64,000 bases of DNA. Origin: Glebionis coronaria. Taxonomy: Eukaryota; Streptophyta; Magnoliopsida; Asterales; Asteraceae. The stretch's first letter is position 1. Every line of letters begins with the position of its first letter. Positions 46,115 through 57,236 of the stretch are shown here, one piece after another. Below the pieces are notes generated by a model, which was given only the letters and a program-made list of their open reading frames with translations, did not search any database and was not told where the DNA came from. Both the position numbers and the translations under genes were made by a program. The DNA lies in contig CM046882.1 in the NCBI GenBank assembly GCA_025667525.1, positions 523,182,618-523,246,617 of the forward strand. The letters are read 5' to 3'.

Positions 46115-47130
46115 CAAAACTTTTGTAACAGTTTCACATTCAATTGAATATTATATGAACATTAAACAAAGTACTTCAATCCCAGAATTTTAATACAGTT
46201 AAATCAAATTAAAGAAGAAATCTAACGAATATTATAAGTGTACTACAAACAATTCAAGGAGCACCCACATCAATTGTTGTATTCCTTGCTTCCTTTTCAT
46301 TAGCAGCCGCAATAGATGCATTCTTTGCTGCATTTGCAGCAGCAGACGCAGCACCCGCAACACCCGCACCAGTTGTTCCTTTTTGTAGTGCATCAGCAGT
46401 AGTTGTATTCCTTGCTTCCTTTTCAGCAGCAGCCGCAATAGTTGCATTCCTTGCTTCCTTTGCAGCAGCAGCCGCAACAGCAATCTTTTGGACTTTAGCA
46501 ATGTATTTTGGACTTTCTGGACATGTTGTTTTTGTATGTTTGTTAGTCTTCACTCCACGTTGTCCACACTTCCGCGCTTGCTTTTTTTAGCATTGATAGC
46601 TACTTCTCTTGCACTTTTTCTACGTTCTCCTTTCTTAGCACCTCGTATTGAAGCAACATGAGGATTGTTTACAGTATTCTTATTCGGCTTTTGAACTGCA
46701 TATATATCTTCAATCATGTCTGTCGTTTTCTGTGAAGGAGGCCTTGGCACTAGAACCTCAAATTCCTTCTTTATAGTTTTGAGCTTTTCCACAAATTGCG
46801 ACATATTTTCTTTATCTTTACTCAACAAAAACAAACACTCATCTACTACATAATTAGCCTCATTTGTTAATATTTCCATTTCTTTGTTTTTCTCTCCATA
46901 TCTGTTTGTGCTTCTTCTTAATGAAAGTGGTATCAAATCCCTCCTTCAACGCCTTAAAACGTACTTCTCCGGAATCATTTGAACATTACGGTTCTTCAAA
47001 ACACAAAATACATGTCTACATAAAAATCCGTAACGCATGAAATGTCTACAGGTACACTCAACTGATCCATCTTCAAGAGAACGCAAAACCTTGTTTTGAT
47101 GCCAAAAAAAAACGTATTAATACCTGATTC

Positions 47131-47372
47131 TTACTGAGTCATGCATGATTTACTAATGAATCATGCATGATTCATAATGAATCATGCATGTTTCATCCAT
47201 GAATCATGCATAATTCATCCATGAATCATGCATGATTCATTGTTGATTATATATGAATTATGCATGATTCACTGATGAATCATGCATGATTCATAAATGA
47301 ATCATGCATGATTCATAAATGAATCATGCATGATTCATTGTTGATTATATATGAATTATGCATGATTGTTAA
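47131..47372. repeat. Palindrome array 6 (FAR1-type last intron)
   Basis: About nine units with spacers ATAATG, ATCCATG, ATAAATG and a longer ATTGTTGATTATATATGAATT variant that occurs twice, showing a higher-order duplication of about 120 bp. Confidence 0.9.
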
Positions 47373-48403
47373 AAAAAATCCACTAACCTTGTAGTCTATT
47401 ACTTTGTCTTCTTCCTACACAACCATCTCTTTTCCTTCTTCTGTGAATAATGTCCTATCAGCACCCGCCTTTGTGTCTCTAACTGAAACCATCTCAACTC
47501 CCTCGTCCTTTTTAAACTCTTCTATTTGACAAGACCAAATAGATTCATACATTTCTGTTTGAACAAGCAGAAATATTGTCCTTGTATAAACTTTAGCCGC
47601 ATGTCTTTCCATTTCTAACATTGTTTTATATCTTGGGACAGCATCAAAAGTTCTAAAATCTAGATGTTCTTGTTTATTCCTTTGCCTTTCCATTGCTGAT
47701 TCATAGCACATCATGAAGTTGACCAATGTTGACCCGTGATTTGTGAAACCTTTAAAAAACACGTTTTCACTCTCTGATCTTGAAGTAGTTCTCATTAAGC
47801 CAAACAGAGGTGACGTAATAAAATAAGCTGGTAACCACATTTTTCGAAGGTCATACATCTTTGTCATCCACTTGTGTTTTTCCAACTTAAAGTCTGCAAT
47901 AAGTATTGACCATCTTGCTTCAAATTCTTTTGGCTCTATAAACATATTCCACACCAATTTGTTGAAACGTTCTTTGAAATTAGTTTTATCATAAATTTCT
48001 TCACATATCTGTAAGTAAATCATAATAGATTATTTATAAGAATCATGAATGATTCAAAAAAGGTTATGAAAATGGCAATACCTTTGATGGGATTTTTTGC
48101 ATGATATGCCACATGCATAATCTGTGTTTTGATTCTTTCAGAACAGCTTCAATTGCCCTTTTCATTGCCCCATCTTGATCCGTTGCAATCATTGTTGGTT
48201 GTTTTTCGTGAGCAGTCATGAACGATGTTAGAAGCCACGTATAAGCTTCTGTGTCCTCTCTTAGTAGCATTCCTGATCCAACATTCACGCACTTTCGGTG
48301 ATTATCTATTCCAGTGAATGGAACAAAGACCACATCGTACCTGAAAATAATGTACGATTACAAAATAAATAAAAGATAATGCAAAACAGACATAGTCAAC
48401 ATG

Positions 48404-48574
48404 AATGATTTATGATGAATCATGCATGATTCATGATGAATCATGCATGATTCAACTGATGAATCATGCATGATTCAACAGATGAATCATGCATGATTCA
48501 TGTTGAATCATGCATGATTCATCATAAATCCTGCATGATTCAACATGAATCATGCATGATTCATATTCAACAGA
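48404..48574. repeat. Palindrome array 7 (FAR1-type intron)
   Basis: Units with spacers ATGATG, ACTGATG, ACAGATG and ATGTTG (periods 21-23). Ends about 15 bases from the exon donor. A single half-degenerate copy also lies in the next intron (48042-48058). Confidence 0.9.
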
Positions 48575-49451
48575 ATCATAAATAACTTACTTGTTTGTTC
48601 GGAAGGTAGCATCAAAAGATATAATATCTTCAAACTCTTCATAGTTGCGTTTATCTACTTCGTCCGCCCAAAACATTGCAACTAATTCGCTGTTTTCAAC
48701 CTTATACTGAAACGTAAAGCCTGGAACAAACTTCTTCCTGTTTTCCATCTTATTTATAAGCATTTGCGCATCACTTTCTCCTATATATTCATTAACGTCC
48801 CTTATCTGATTCTTAAAATCATCACTAGTTCCATGCACATACTCATCACCCCCTTTGATACTAGAATACACGGCATGTGCCTTGGTTGCCCCAAGTTTCA
48901 TTGTTGAAGCTTTCACAACAAACACTCTTTTTGCATGAGTCATTTTTCTTTGTTTCTTTGTCAAATGCTTATACTCTTTTGGAAGCATTTGATGGTTGTG
49001 CTTAGCAACAAATTTGGTTATTTCATACTTTCTCTTAACATAATCCAAATCAACCTTTATTTGTGCCTCACAACCTGTTACACGATATCTTGTATTCCTT
49101 GTTTTCTTTCCACTGTTTGCAGGATCCAAGGTGTTAACATTTATGTCTTTTGGAAGCCCTTGCCGGTTACACATGATGTACTTTGATTTAACGTCACCAC
49201 TCCTATTTCTTTTTTGCGTGGACTTTTTAACTTCAAATCCTGATTTTTCAGCATAAGCAGAATAAAACTCAATACATTCCTCCATTGTATCAAATCTTTT
49301 TCCCTGCTTAGGTAACAACTCGTCCGGAACAATTGGTTCCCAATATACAGATCCTCCGGGTGTCTCACTATGAATGTATAAACTTAGTCTTGGAGTGCTG
49401 GTAGAACCTGTTAGAGAATAACAATTGTTAGAGAATAACAATTGTTAAAAA

Positions 49452-50156
49452 TGATTCATGTTGAATGAATCATGCATGATTCATCATGAAGCATGCATGA
49501 TTCATCATGAATCATGTTTCATTCAACATGAATCATGCATGATTTTACATGAATCATGCATGATTTTACATGAATCATGCATGATTCATCATGAATCATG
49601 CTTGTTTCTACATGAATCATGCTTGATTCGACATGAATCATGCATGATTACACATGAATCATGCATGATTCCACATGAATCATTCTTGTTCCACATGAAT
49701 CATGCTTATTTCTACATGAATCATGCTTGATTCCATATGAATCATGCATGATTCCACATGAATCATGCATGATTCCACATGAATCATTCTTGTTCCACAT
49801 GAATCATGCATGATTCCACATGAATCATGCATGATTCCACATGAATCATGCATGTTCCACATGAATCATGCTTGTTCCACATGAATCATGCATGATTTTA
49901 CATGAATCATGCATGATTCCACATGAATCATACATATTCAACATGAATCATGCATGATTCAACATGAATCATGCATGATTCCACATGAATCATACATATT
50001 CAACATGAATCATGCATGATTCAACATGAATCATGCATGATTCGACGTGAATAACACATGTTCAACGTGAATTATGCAGAATCAGCATGATTCAACATGA
50101 TTTAGACAAGAAAGATTTATTACTGCATTTGTATTCAAATCATGCATGATTCTGTT
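49452..50156. repeat. Palindrome array 8 (FAR1-type first intron), the largest
   Basis: About 30 units, dominated by spacer CCACA (TGAATCATGCATGATTCCACA, exactly 21 bp) with blocks using TTACA, TTCTACA and TATTCAACA. Degenerate units (CTTGTTCC, CATGTTCC) are interspersed. Because 21 is a multiple of three and the unit lacks stops, long meaningless ORFs appear on both strands here. Confidence 0.92.
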
Positions 50157-50317
50157 TTCAAAGAAATCAAACTAATCATTTACCTATATTTTCGACAAGA
50201 TTAGCTTCTGGATCTGCATCTTCATCAAGTACGTGACGCTGTGGATCTAGATCTGCATTATTAGTTTGGTAACTGGAACCACAGCAACATCTTCTTCGAT
50301 TTGAGTTTCCATGTCTG

Positions 50318-50690
50318 TTTTTTCGCTGTGGTAAGTCGCCGGAAAAGATGGCCTGAAAAGATGGAAGGTAGGTGGTTGTAGATGATGTCGCCGGAAAAGA
50401 AGGTTGTTTGCGGTTGTAGGTAGGTGTAGGTGATGTCGACGAAAAAGGAGGTTGTTTGCTGTTGTAGGTAGGTGTAGGTGATGTCGCCGGAAAAGATGGA
50501 AGGTAGGTGGTTGTAGGTGATGTCGCCGGAAAAGAAAGTAGATGTGTTGTATGTGATGTCGCCGAAAAAAGGTAGGTGGTAGGGGTGGTTGGTGGTGGAA
50601 GGTAGGTTGTTGGGGGTGGTCGCCAGAAAAAGTTGTTGGGGTGGTTGTTGGAGTTGGTCGCCGGAAGGTAGGTGGCTGGGTGGGAGACCC
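50318..50690. repeat. Right subterminal minisatellite of the Mutator-like element
   Basis: Tandem units of GGTTGTAGGTGATGTCGCCG with GAAAAGAAGGTTG or GAAAAGATGGAAGGTAGGT, 35-60 bp period, near the start of the transposase gene. Could be part of its promoter or leader. Confidence 0.8.
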
Positions 50691-50928
50691 GACCTAATTT
50701 TTGTGATAAAAATGGTTGTGTGTGTAAATATTGTTATTTATATGGGGACTATTTTACCCCTCTAGTGTTGGAGGAGGGTATAATCTGGACCATTAGATGA
50801 AAAGATGATGGGTGGTTGAGATTGATCCATTGGGACTTTGTTACATAAAGGGTTGTTGGGGAACCCAACTCAAGTTCAAATTTTTTAGTTTGCTTGCTTA
50901 ACCTGATAGTACTATATATTTGAATCAT

Positions 50929-50966
50929 TAAATTTGTGGATTTTATGGACAATCTTCACACTTGCA
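50929..50966 (+). repeat. PHL intron 11 fragment
   Basis: TTAAATTTGTGGATTTTATG and the next dozen bases match PHL intron 11 (35094-35128) with about three differences in 30. With the exon 12 piece at 59854 it marks a partial genomic copy of PHL, now separated by other sequence and the copia element. Confidence 0.6.
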
Positions 50967-53419
50967 TAGTTTATCTTAGCTACTTGCAATAATATGTTAC
51001 TAAAGTGTATTCTTTGACTTGCTTTCAATTTTTGTCATTTTAAGTTCATGTTAGTACTTCAAGTTCAGAATCTAGCTGGTCGAGAAATGCTACATCCTCT
51101 TAGTGGATCTTTTTAATGAGTGCTTTTCAAAAGCGTCATCATTTACTCTCTTTTTCGCCAAGTTCAAAATTAGGAGGATGTAGAACTCAGTTTGTAGACA
51201 CCTTAATATTTAGAATTCACTAGCTGTCCAAATAATTACAGTATGATTTTTGATATATTTCTCCTATGTTCTTGTGTTCTTGTATGCTTGTTGTTGGGAT
51301 TTAATATCTAGTTAACCATGTAGCTACGAGTACGCAGCAGAATGGATCTAGTTTGAGCAATTATGATTAACACGTAATTAATAATAAACAATGGAGTAAA
51401 CGCGAAAACTAACCTTCGTCCAAAAGCAATGAAACTAAAACGAGTGATAAAATATACCACCTCTACGGTTGCTCACACAAACACTACTAACGAGTACGTC
51501 CCGTTAATGCTAGCCGAAACCCACGTATACCCGAACACCGAGTGTCGTAGCCCAAAACGGATCAAAAACTAAAACAGCCTAAACTGTAGTTTTGTCCGAT
51601 ATCCTTCACTGTCCACCAGATCTCAGTGTTGTCCGATATCTGACAACACTGTGCGACTGGAAAACCCAGTTCTATCCGAGAACGATCAGCAGAGACCAAA
51701 AAGCTCCAATAAGCTGTTTCACCTTTAACAGCTTATAAACCTTCGTTTAAGACTTTGTTTTAGCAAACTTAGATTTGATTCTAAGTTACTAAACCACCTT
51801 GGATTGAATATAATGCAAGTGTTTAGTTGTGAGATGTAATTTAAAATCTATAAATCCTAATATTAGGTTTATTGATTTGAATGAAGAAGATGGGAAAATA
51901 GAGACTATTGCTGTGTTTTTATGTGATGTTAGTCATGAGTTATGAGCAGGGATGAGGGGTTTATATACCCTTCAAACCCTAGTTGAGATAATGCTTAAAA
52001 TTGAATTTTAAGCCTTATCCCAAACACCTCATAACTTATCACAACTCTTCCAATACTTATCATAACCCTATTTATCTATTATCTCAGCATTCAAACGAAT
52101 CTAGACAACCTTAGTTCCCTTCTAGAACCTTCTATAGGCCAGCCATTAAGGTTTAAGACAACAAGGAACTTGTCTACAACGTTTTATGTCCAAACGGGTC
52201 AAAATGGGTCGTTTTGAAAGCTTCAAACGTGGATCATAATACATACTCTTGTGTTCAAGTGTGTGTGCCCCCAATAGGCTCACACACCCCTAGCCACATT
52301 TGTGTATTCCAACGAGCATGAACTAACAGCTCCCACTTGGTCGTTGGAGTAGACAACACAAATGTCAACGACGGAAAATCTAGCAACGCTCACACTCGTT
52401 ATTTAACTAGATGTGTCTGAGATATAGTTTCATTGAACCTTCTCAGTAGCATGGTCATTTATGTCTTGCTTTTATCATCCTTTGTTATAGATACCGTTAA
52501 ACCATGGATATGGATCCTAACTCATTCCATATAGTTTAACCATTTAGATTCTCGTTATTGAATTCAATTCAGATATACCAAATGTAACCAAGATTCATCT
52601 TGCATTACCATTTGGGTTCGGCCAAACAATTATCTGATTAATTCTAGAGAGGCGCCATGGTATCATTCTGTACATACTAAGTGGAGTAACAAATCCTTTA
52701 TTGACTACAAGTGTTGTGGATGCTGCTTCACATCACTCCGAAAAATAGCTTTTATAACTACCTTATTCAGGACAGCGTTTTGCATATAATTACGAAAGTG
52801 ATATCCACACATGCAGAACTTGTTTGCATCTCAAGTCTAAGGATGACTTAACAGACCATTTTCAACATCTTACTCATGACATGGATCCAAAAGTAAATGT
52901 TTGAAGTTGGGGAATCCAATATGCATCCCTTATGAATACATATGAGTTTGGCTTAGAACAATTCTCATTTACACAGAATATATCCAACACTCACATTTGC
53001 CTTATGTAAACAATATTCCCATATTGCTAACCGACAATGGATATTTAGAATGATTAAATCATTCATGGATTAAACATGCAAATATAGAATAACAAATTTT
53101 ATATGAATGAAATAACAAATACCTCGTATCTTTATTTATCAGAAAATAAAACTGTCTTACAATTCCAAATTATCCAAATACTAATTAACATACAGGGTTA
53201 CATGAGAATACTAGCTGGTATCAAACCAATACCCTGAGTCAATTTAGAATGCTTAGGGAATGCTAACGCCTTCGTAAATGGATCAGCTAGATTGTCATCT
53301 GTATGAACTTTTGCTATCTTGACATCACCTATCTCAATGGTCTCTCGAAGATAGTGAACTTTTGCGCGGAAATGTCTAGCACCCTTGGTGACTCCGCTTT
53401 CATTAGATATAGTAATGGC

Positions 53420-54832
53420 TCAAGTATTGTCACAATACATATCAATGGGATCTTCAATTGTGGGCACAATACCAAGCCCAGAAATGAACTTACGAATCCA
53501 AACAGCCTCTTTAGCTGCATCAAAAGCAGCTATATACTCAGCTTCTGTAGATGAAGTTGCAAAAATACTTTGCTTTGTGCTTTTCCAGTCAACAACACCT
53601 CCATTTAGAACGAAAACATATCCAGTATGAGATTTTAGGTCATCAGCATCTGTCAGATATCCAACATCAGTGTAGCAAGAAACCCTGAGCTCTCGTTTTC
53701 CGTCACCACCATAAACCAGAAACATATCCTTAGTATTCCGTAAATACTTAAGAATATTTTTAACAGCAGTCCAGTGAAGTTCACCAGTACTCTGTTGAAA
53801 TCGGCTTGTTATGTTCTGAGCGAACGCAACATCAGGACGAGTACATCTCACAGCATACATAATTGATCCTATAGCCGAGGCATAAGGAACATTTTGCATG
53901 CGTTGCTTTTCAGCTAGTGAAACAGCACATTGTGACTTACTCAGTTTAGGGCTTTCATGCATTGGGATAGTTCCACGCTTGGAATTCTCCATATGAAATC
54001 TTTTCAAGATTTTCTCAATGTAAGCACTTTGACATAAACCAATTAACCGTCTAGATCTATCTCGGTAGATCTTGATTCCAAGAATATATGCACCTTCTCC
54101 TAAATCTTTCATAGCAAAACATTTTCCAAGGTAGGATTTTACCCCTTTCAACATTGGAATATTGTTCCCCATGAGCAATATGTCATCAACATATAGAATT
54201 AGGAAAGTAACATTACTCCCACTGGCTTTGTGATATACACATGGCTCATCTTGATTCTGAGTGAAACCGAATTTCTTAATCTCATTATCAAAACACTTAT
54301 TCCATTGCCTAGATACTTGCTTAAGTCCATAAATGGAACGCTTGAGCTTGCATACTCGGTTAGGATATTTAGGATCGACAAAACCCTCAGGTTGCACCAT
54401 ATAGACTTCTTCGGAAAGATGTCCATTGAGGAAGGCGGTTTTGACATCCATTTGCCAAATCTCATAGTCATAGAACGCGGCTATGGCTATAAGAATCCTT
54501 ATAGCTCTAATGTCTGCTACAGGAGAAAAGGTCTCTTCATAATCAACCCCATAGGTTTGAGTGAATCCCTTTGCTACAAGACGAGCTTTAAAGGTGTGTA
54601 CTTTGCCATCCATGTCAGTCTTTTTCTTGAATAGCCACTTGCTACCAACGGTTCTACCGTTAGGAGGAAGATCAACTAATACCCAGACATCATTATCTTT
54701 CATGGATTGCATCTCCACATTCATCGCATTAAGCCATTTTTCGAATTCAGGATCCAATAATGTAGCTTTATAGTTAGCGGGTTCTCCAAGATCCCCTAAC
54801 TCATGCTCATCAGCATCGACGTATAAACACAT
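53420..54832 (-). pseudogene. copia reverse transcriptase and RNase H
   Basis: RT motifs [47 protein letters not shown] and YVDD in LILYVDDILLMG. RNase H follows with SCYTDVGYLTDADDLKS and ATSSTEAEYIAAFDAAKEA. The 470-codon frame ends at TGA just after IDMYCDNT, where related elements have Gly; the conserved tail (KGARHFRAKVHYLRE, then ADPFTKALAFPKHS) follows beyond the stop in the same frame at about 53300-53420. So one nonsense change removes the last segment of RNase H. Confidence 0.9.
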
Positions 54833-55018
54833 TCGATCTGGGGCACGGCGTGTCCTAGAGGACTTACGAATGGGATTGATATCACTTTGAGGTTCTTCAA
54901 TTTCTTGATCATCCTCATCATAATCTAAGCCAGTGTCATCAGAAGGATTTGTATCTTCATCTTGAATAATTTCAAGATCTTCTATACTCCCACTTGCTTC
55001 TTGATCTAAGAGATTACT

Positions 55019-55756
55019 CTAAAAGAACTCAGCATTCCGAGCAACAATAACTTTGTTCTCAGGTGGGTAGTAGAAGGAATATCCCATCGTTTCCTTTGGG
55101 TATCCTACAAAGATACACTTAATAGATCTGGGTTCCAGTTTGTCAGGTTTGGTCATCGTATCACGTTTAACCAAAGCTTCACAACCCCAGACTCTTAAGT
55201 AAGACAACTTAGGGGCTTGCCCATGCCATACTTCGTATGGTGTCTTTTCAACCTTCTTAGTTGGAACCATGTTGAGTATGCGTGCAGCAGACTCAAGGGC
55301 ATAATCCCAAAAGGACTTTGGAAGAGTAGTTTGACTCATCATGGATCGAACCATGTCTAGCAGTGTTCGATTCCTCCTCTCAGATACCCTATTATGTTGA
55401 GGTGTGTAGGGAGGAGTTCGATGGGCAATAATCCCATGCTCCTTAAGATGATCAAAAAACTCTTGACTCATATATTCACGTCCACGATCAGATCGTAGTG
55501 ATTTTATGGTCTTACCGAGTTGATTTTCTACTTCCTTTTGAAACACTTTAAATGTCTCAAACACTTCATGTTTATGCTTTAACAGGTAAACATAACCATA
55601 CCGACTACAATCGTCAGTAAAAGTGACAAAGTAGTTAGCTCCTTGCCTTGACATGATTCTAAATGGGCCACAAACATCAGTATGTATTAGTCCAAGTAGA
55701 TCTTTAGCCCTTTCTACTTGATGTGAATAGGGTTTTCTTGCCATCTTCCCAGACAT
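55019..55756 (-). pseudogene. copia integrase
   Basis: Asp in LIHTDVCGPF, Asp in SLRSDRGREYMS and Glu in QHNRVSERRNRTLLD give the integrase D,D,E set; the usual PQHNG has become PQHNR. The C-terminal part has KCIFVGYPKETMGYSFY. The frame ends at a TAG near 55019 after RNAEFF, and the acidic linker to RT continues beyond it in the same frame. Confidence 0.88.
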
Positions 55757-56394
55757 ACAAGAGACACACTTTTCAAATGACTTAATGTCAGTTGAGGTGA
55801 GAGTCCATCATGTTGCAACTTCTCCATGCGTTTCTTGCTTATGTGTCCAAGACGACAATGCCACAAGAGAGTAGAGTCCAAATTTAATTTAGCTCTTTTA
55901 TTGCTAACAGCAAAAATAGAACTATCTTTGGTTTTAGAACAAGACATATTAATTTCATAAATGCCATCCCCTCGGGGAGTAGCAGTAAAATAAACCACGT
56001 TATTCCTAGAAACTGAAATTGCATTATACGAATCAAAACAGTTTACAAAACCATCTTTAAACAAACCAGAAACTGAAATAATCCCTCTAGTGATAGAGGG
56101 AGCATAATGACAATTGTTCAAAACAATAACTAATACACTAGGGAGACATAAATGATAATTTCCAATAGCTTCGACTCTTGCACGTTGACCATTGCCCATG
56201 TACAGATTCAAAGCTCCTGGATTCAGCTTCTTACTTCCCCTTAGACCCTGAGTATTATTACAAATGTGAGTACCACAACCAGTGTCATACACCCAAGAAT
56301 TACTCGGAAGGGAATATAGTTCTATAGTGAAAATACCTGAAGTGTTGGCTTCTTGAGACAACCTCTTCTTTTTTAATGACCTATCTGAACACAT
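55714..56394 (-). pseudogene. copia protease and GAG-pre-integrase
   Basis: The protease motif is WVYDTGCGTHIC, and the GAG-pre-integrase zinc site starts LLWHCRLGHISKKRM. It is out of frame with gag upstream and with integrase downstream, so two frameshifts flank it. The second half of the gag zinc knuckle seems lost at the 5' junction. Confidence 0.8.
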
Positions 56395-57236
56395 TTGTGA
56401 CAGGGGTCGTCCTTAGCAGGATTATCCTTTTTGGGTGGTGGAGGATTTTGGTTCTTGGGAGCATAAGATGGTTTGTGCTCGGGAGCATAAGCCAGCTTAT
56501 TCTTTCCATTACCATAATTCCCCTTCGCAGCCTTAGGCAGTTTTCTACCTTGGTTTTTATGGACCTTGCCTGCACGCACATTATGAAGTGCAGGTGAAAC
56601 AAACTTCCTTGGAAGTGTCTGCTCATGTTGTTTAAGCATGGCATGCAATTCATTCACCGAATTCACAGTCTTCCCCATGCCATGCATGTGGAAGTTTTGA
56701 ACGAAACTGTCATATTCCTTGGAAAGGCCTATCAAGATCAGGCTTATTTCATAGCTGACAGTCACAGGGTGACCAAGACGCTCCAAGTTCTCAATGTATC
56801 CCTTCATCTTAAGAACATATGAGCCTACATTTTGACCTTCCTCAAGCTTGCACGCGTGAAATTCACGCGCAGTTTGAAGAAGTTCCTGTTCTGCTTGCTG
56901 AGAAAACATGGTTTTCAGCTCCTGCAACATGTCATATGCTCCGAGATGGGTTAGATTTTGTTGGATCTCTAAATCCATAGTCATGAGCATAAGGGCAGCA
57001 ATGTCCTTTGACCCTTTGACCCAAGCAGCATGAGCTGCAAGAGCATCAGGAGGGACTTGGTGACCAGGAGTTGCAACAGGTGCAGCAGGAATTGGATGTT
57101 CCAAGTATTGTTCCTTGTCTTCAGCTGATAGGATAATGCGCAACTGGCGGTACCAATCAATGAATTTAGGCCCAGTGAGTTTGTGTTTCTCGAAGAAACT
57201 CCTGAGTACCGAATTGTTTCCGACATTGGTAGTCAT
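56373..57236 (-). pseudogene. copia gag (capsid)
   Basis: 287 codons beginning MTTNVGNNSVLRSFFEKHKL. Typical copia gag (UBN2-like) with FIDWYRQLRIILSAEDK, ELLQTAREFHACKLEEGQNV and a basic Pro/Lys/Asn tail. The nucleocapsid zinc knuckle is cut after CHKCVQIGH by a stop and frameshift, so the CX2CX4HX4C motif is incomplete. Confidence 0.88.

Larger units (their letters stand above)
46254..50330 (-). pseudogene. FAR1-type MURA transposase of the Mutator-like element
   Basis: Minus-strand exons: a short first exon around 50186-50330 (start unclear), 48589 to about 49408, 48082-48340, about 47395-48008, and 46254 to about 47094. Order of parts: FAR1 DNA-binding domain (FDTMEECIEFYSAYAEKSGF, VTGCEAQIKV), MULE transposase core (first Asp in ISFDATFR, second in MIATDQDGAM, then HRLCMWHIMQKIP), SWIM zinc finger (VECTCRHFMRYGFLCRH), a C-terminal CGQRG zinc-knuckle, and an Ala/Lys/Glu repeat tail. 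Breaks: a stop at 47415-47417, a TGA in the W-RRDLIP segment near 46940, and one A too few in an A run near 46586 (T7 on plus). In working elements this enzyme excises and inserts DNA; FAR1 and FHY3 light regulators descend from it. Confidence 0.85.
39641..50865. mobile_element. 11.2-kb Mutator-like element carrying ULP-like and FAR1-type genes
   Basis: The ends are inverted over roughly 150 bp with gaps. Left GGTTCC...CAAAGTTCCAATGGA...AACGGTCCAGATTA (39641-39745) pairs with the right end read inverted, GGTTCC...CAAAGTCCCAATGGA...AATGGTCCAGATTA. Long inverted ends, a MURA-family transposase and a captured Ulp1-like gene match the ULP-bearing (KAONASHI-type) Mutator-like elements known from plants. 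The bases outside the ends (CACAAGACA / CAACTCAAG) do not form an obvious 9-bp duplication. Both genes contain breaks, so this copy is probably not autonomous. Palindrome arrays fill introns and the inter-gene space. Confidence 0.85.

Noticed and set aside
49458..49862. ORFs of 60-90 codons on both strands made of HESCMI/ MIHVES repeats
   Set aside because: They are by-products of a 21-bp stop-free palindrome unit, with no codon bias, start context or independent support for coding.
41201..50156. Palindrome arrays as a CRISPR array
   Set aside because: Spacers are 2-5 bases and repeated, the setting is a plant transposon, and no cas genes exist.
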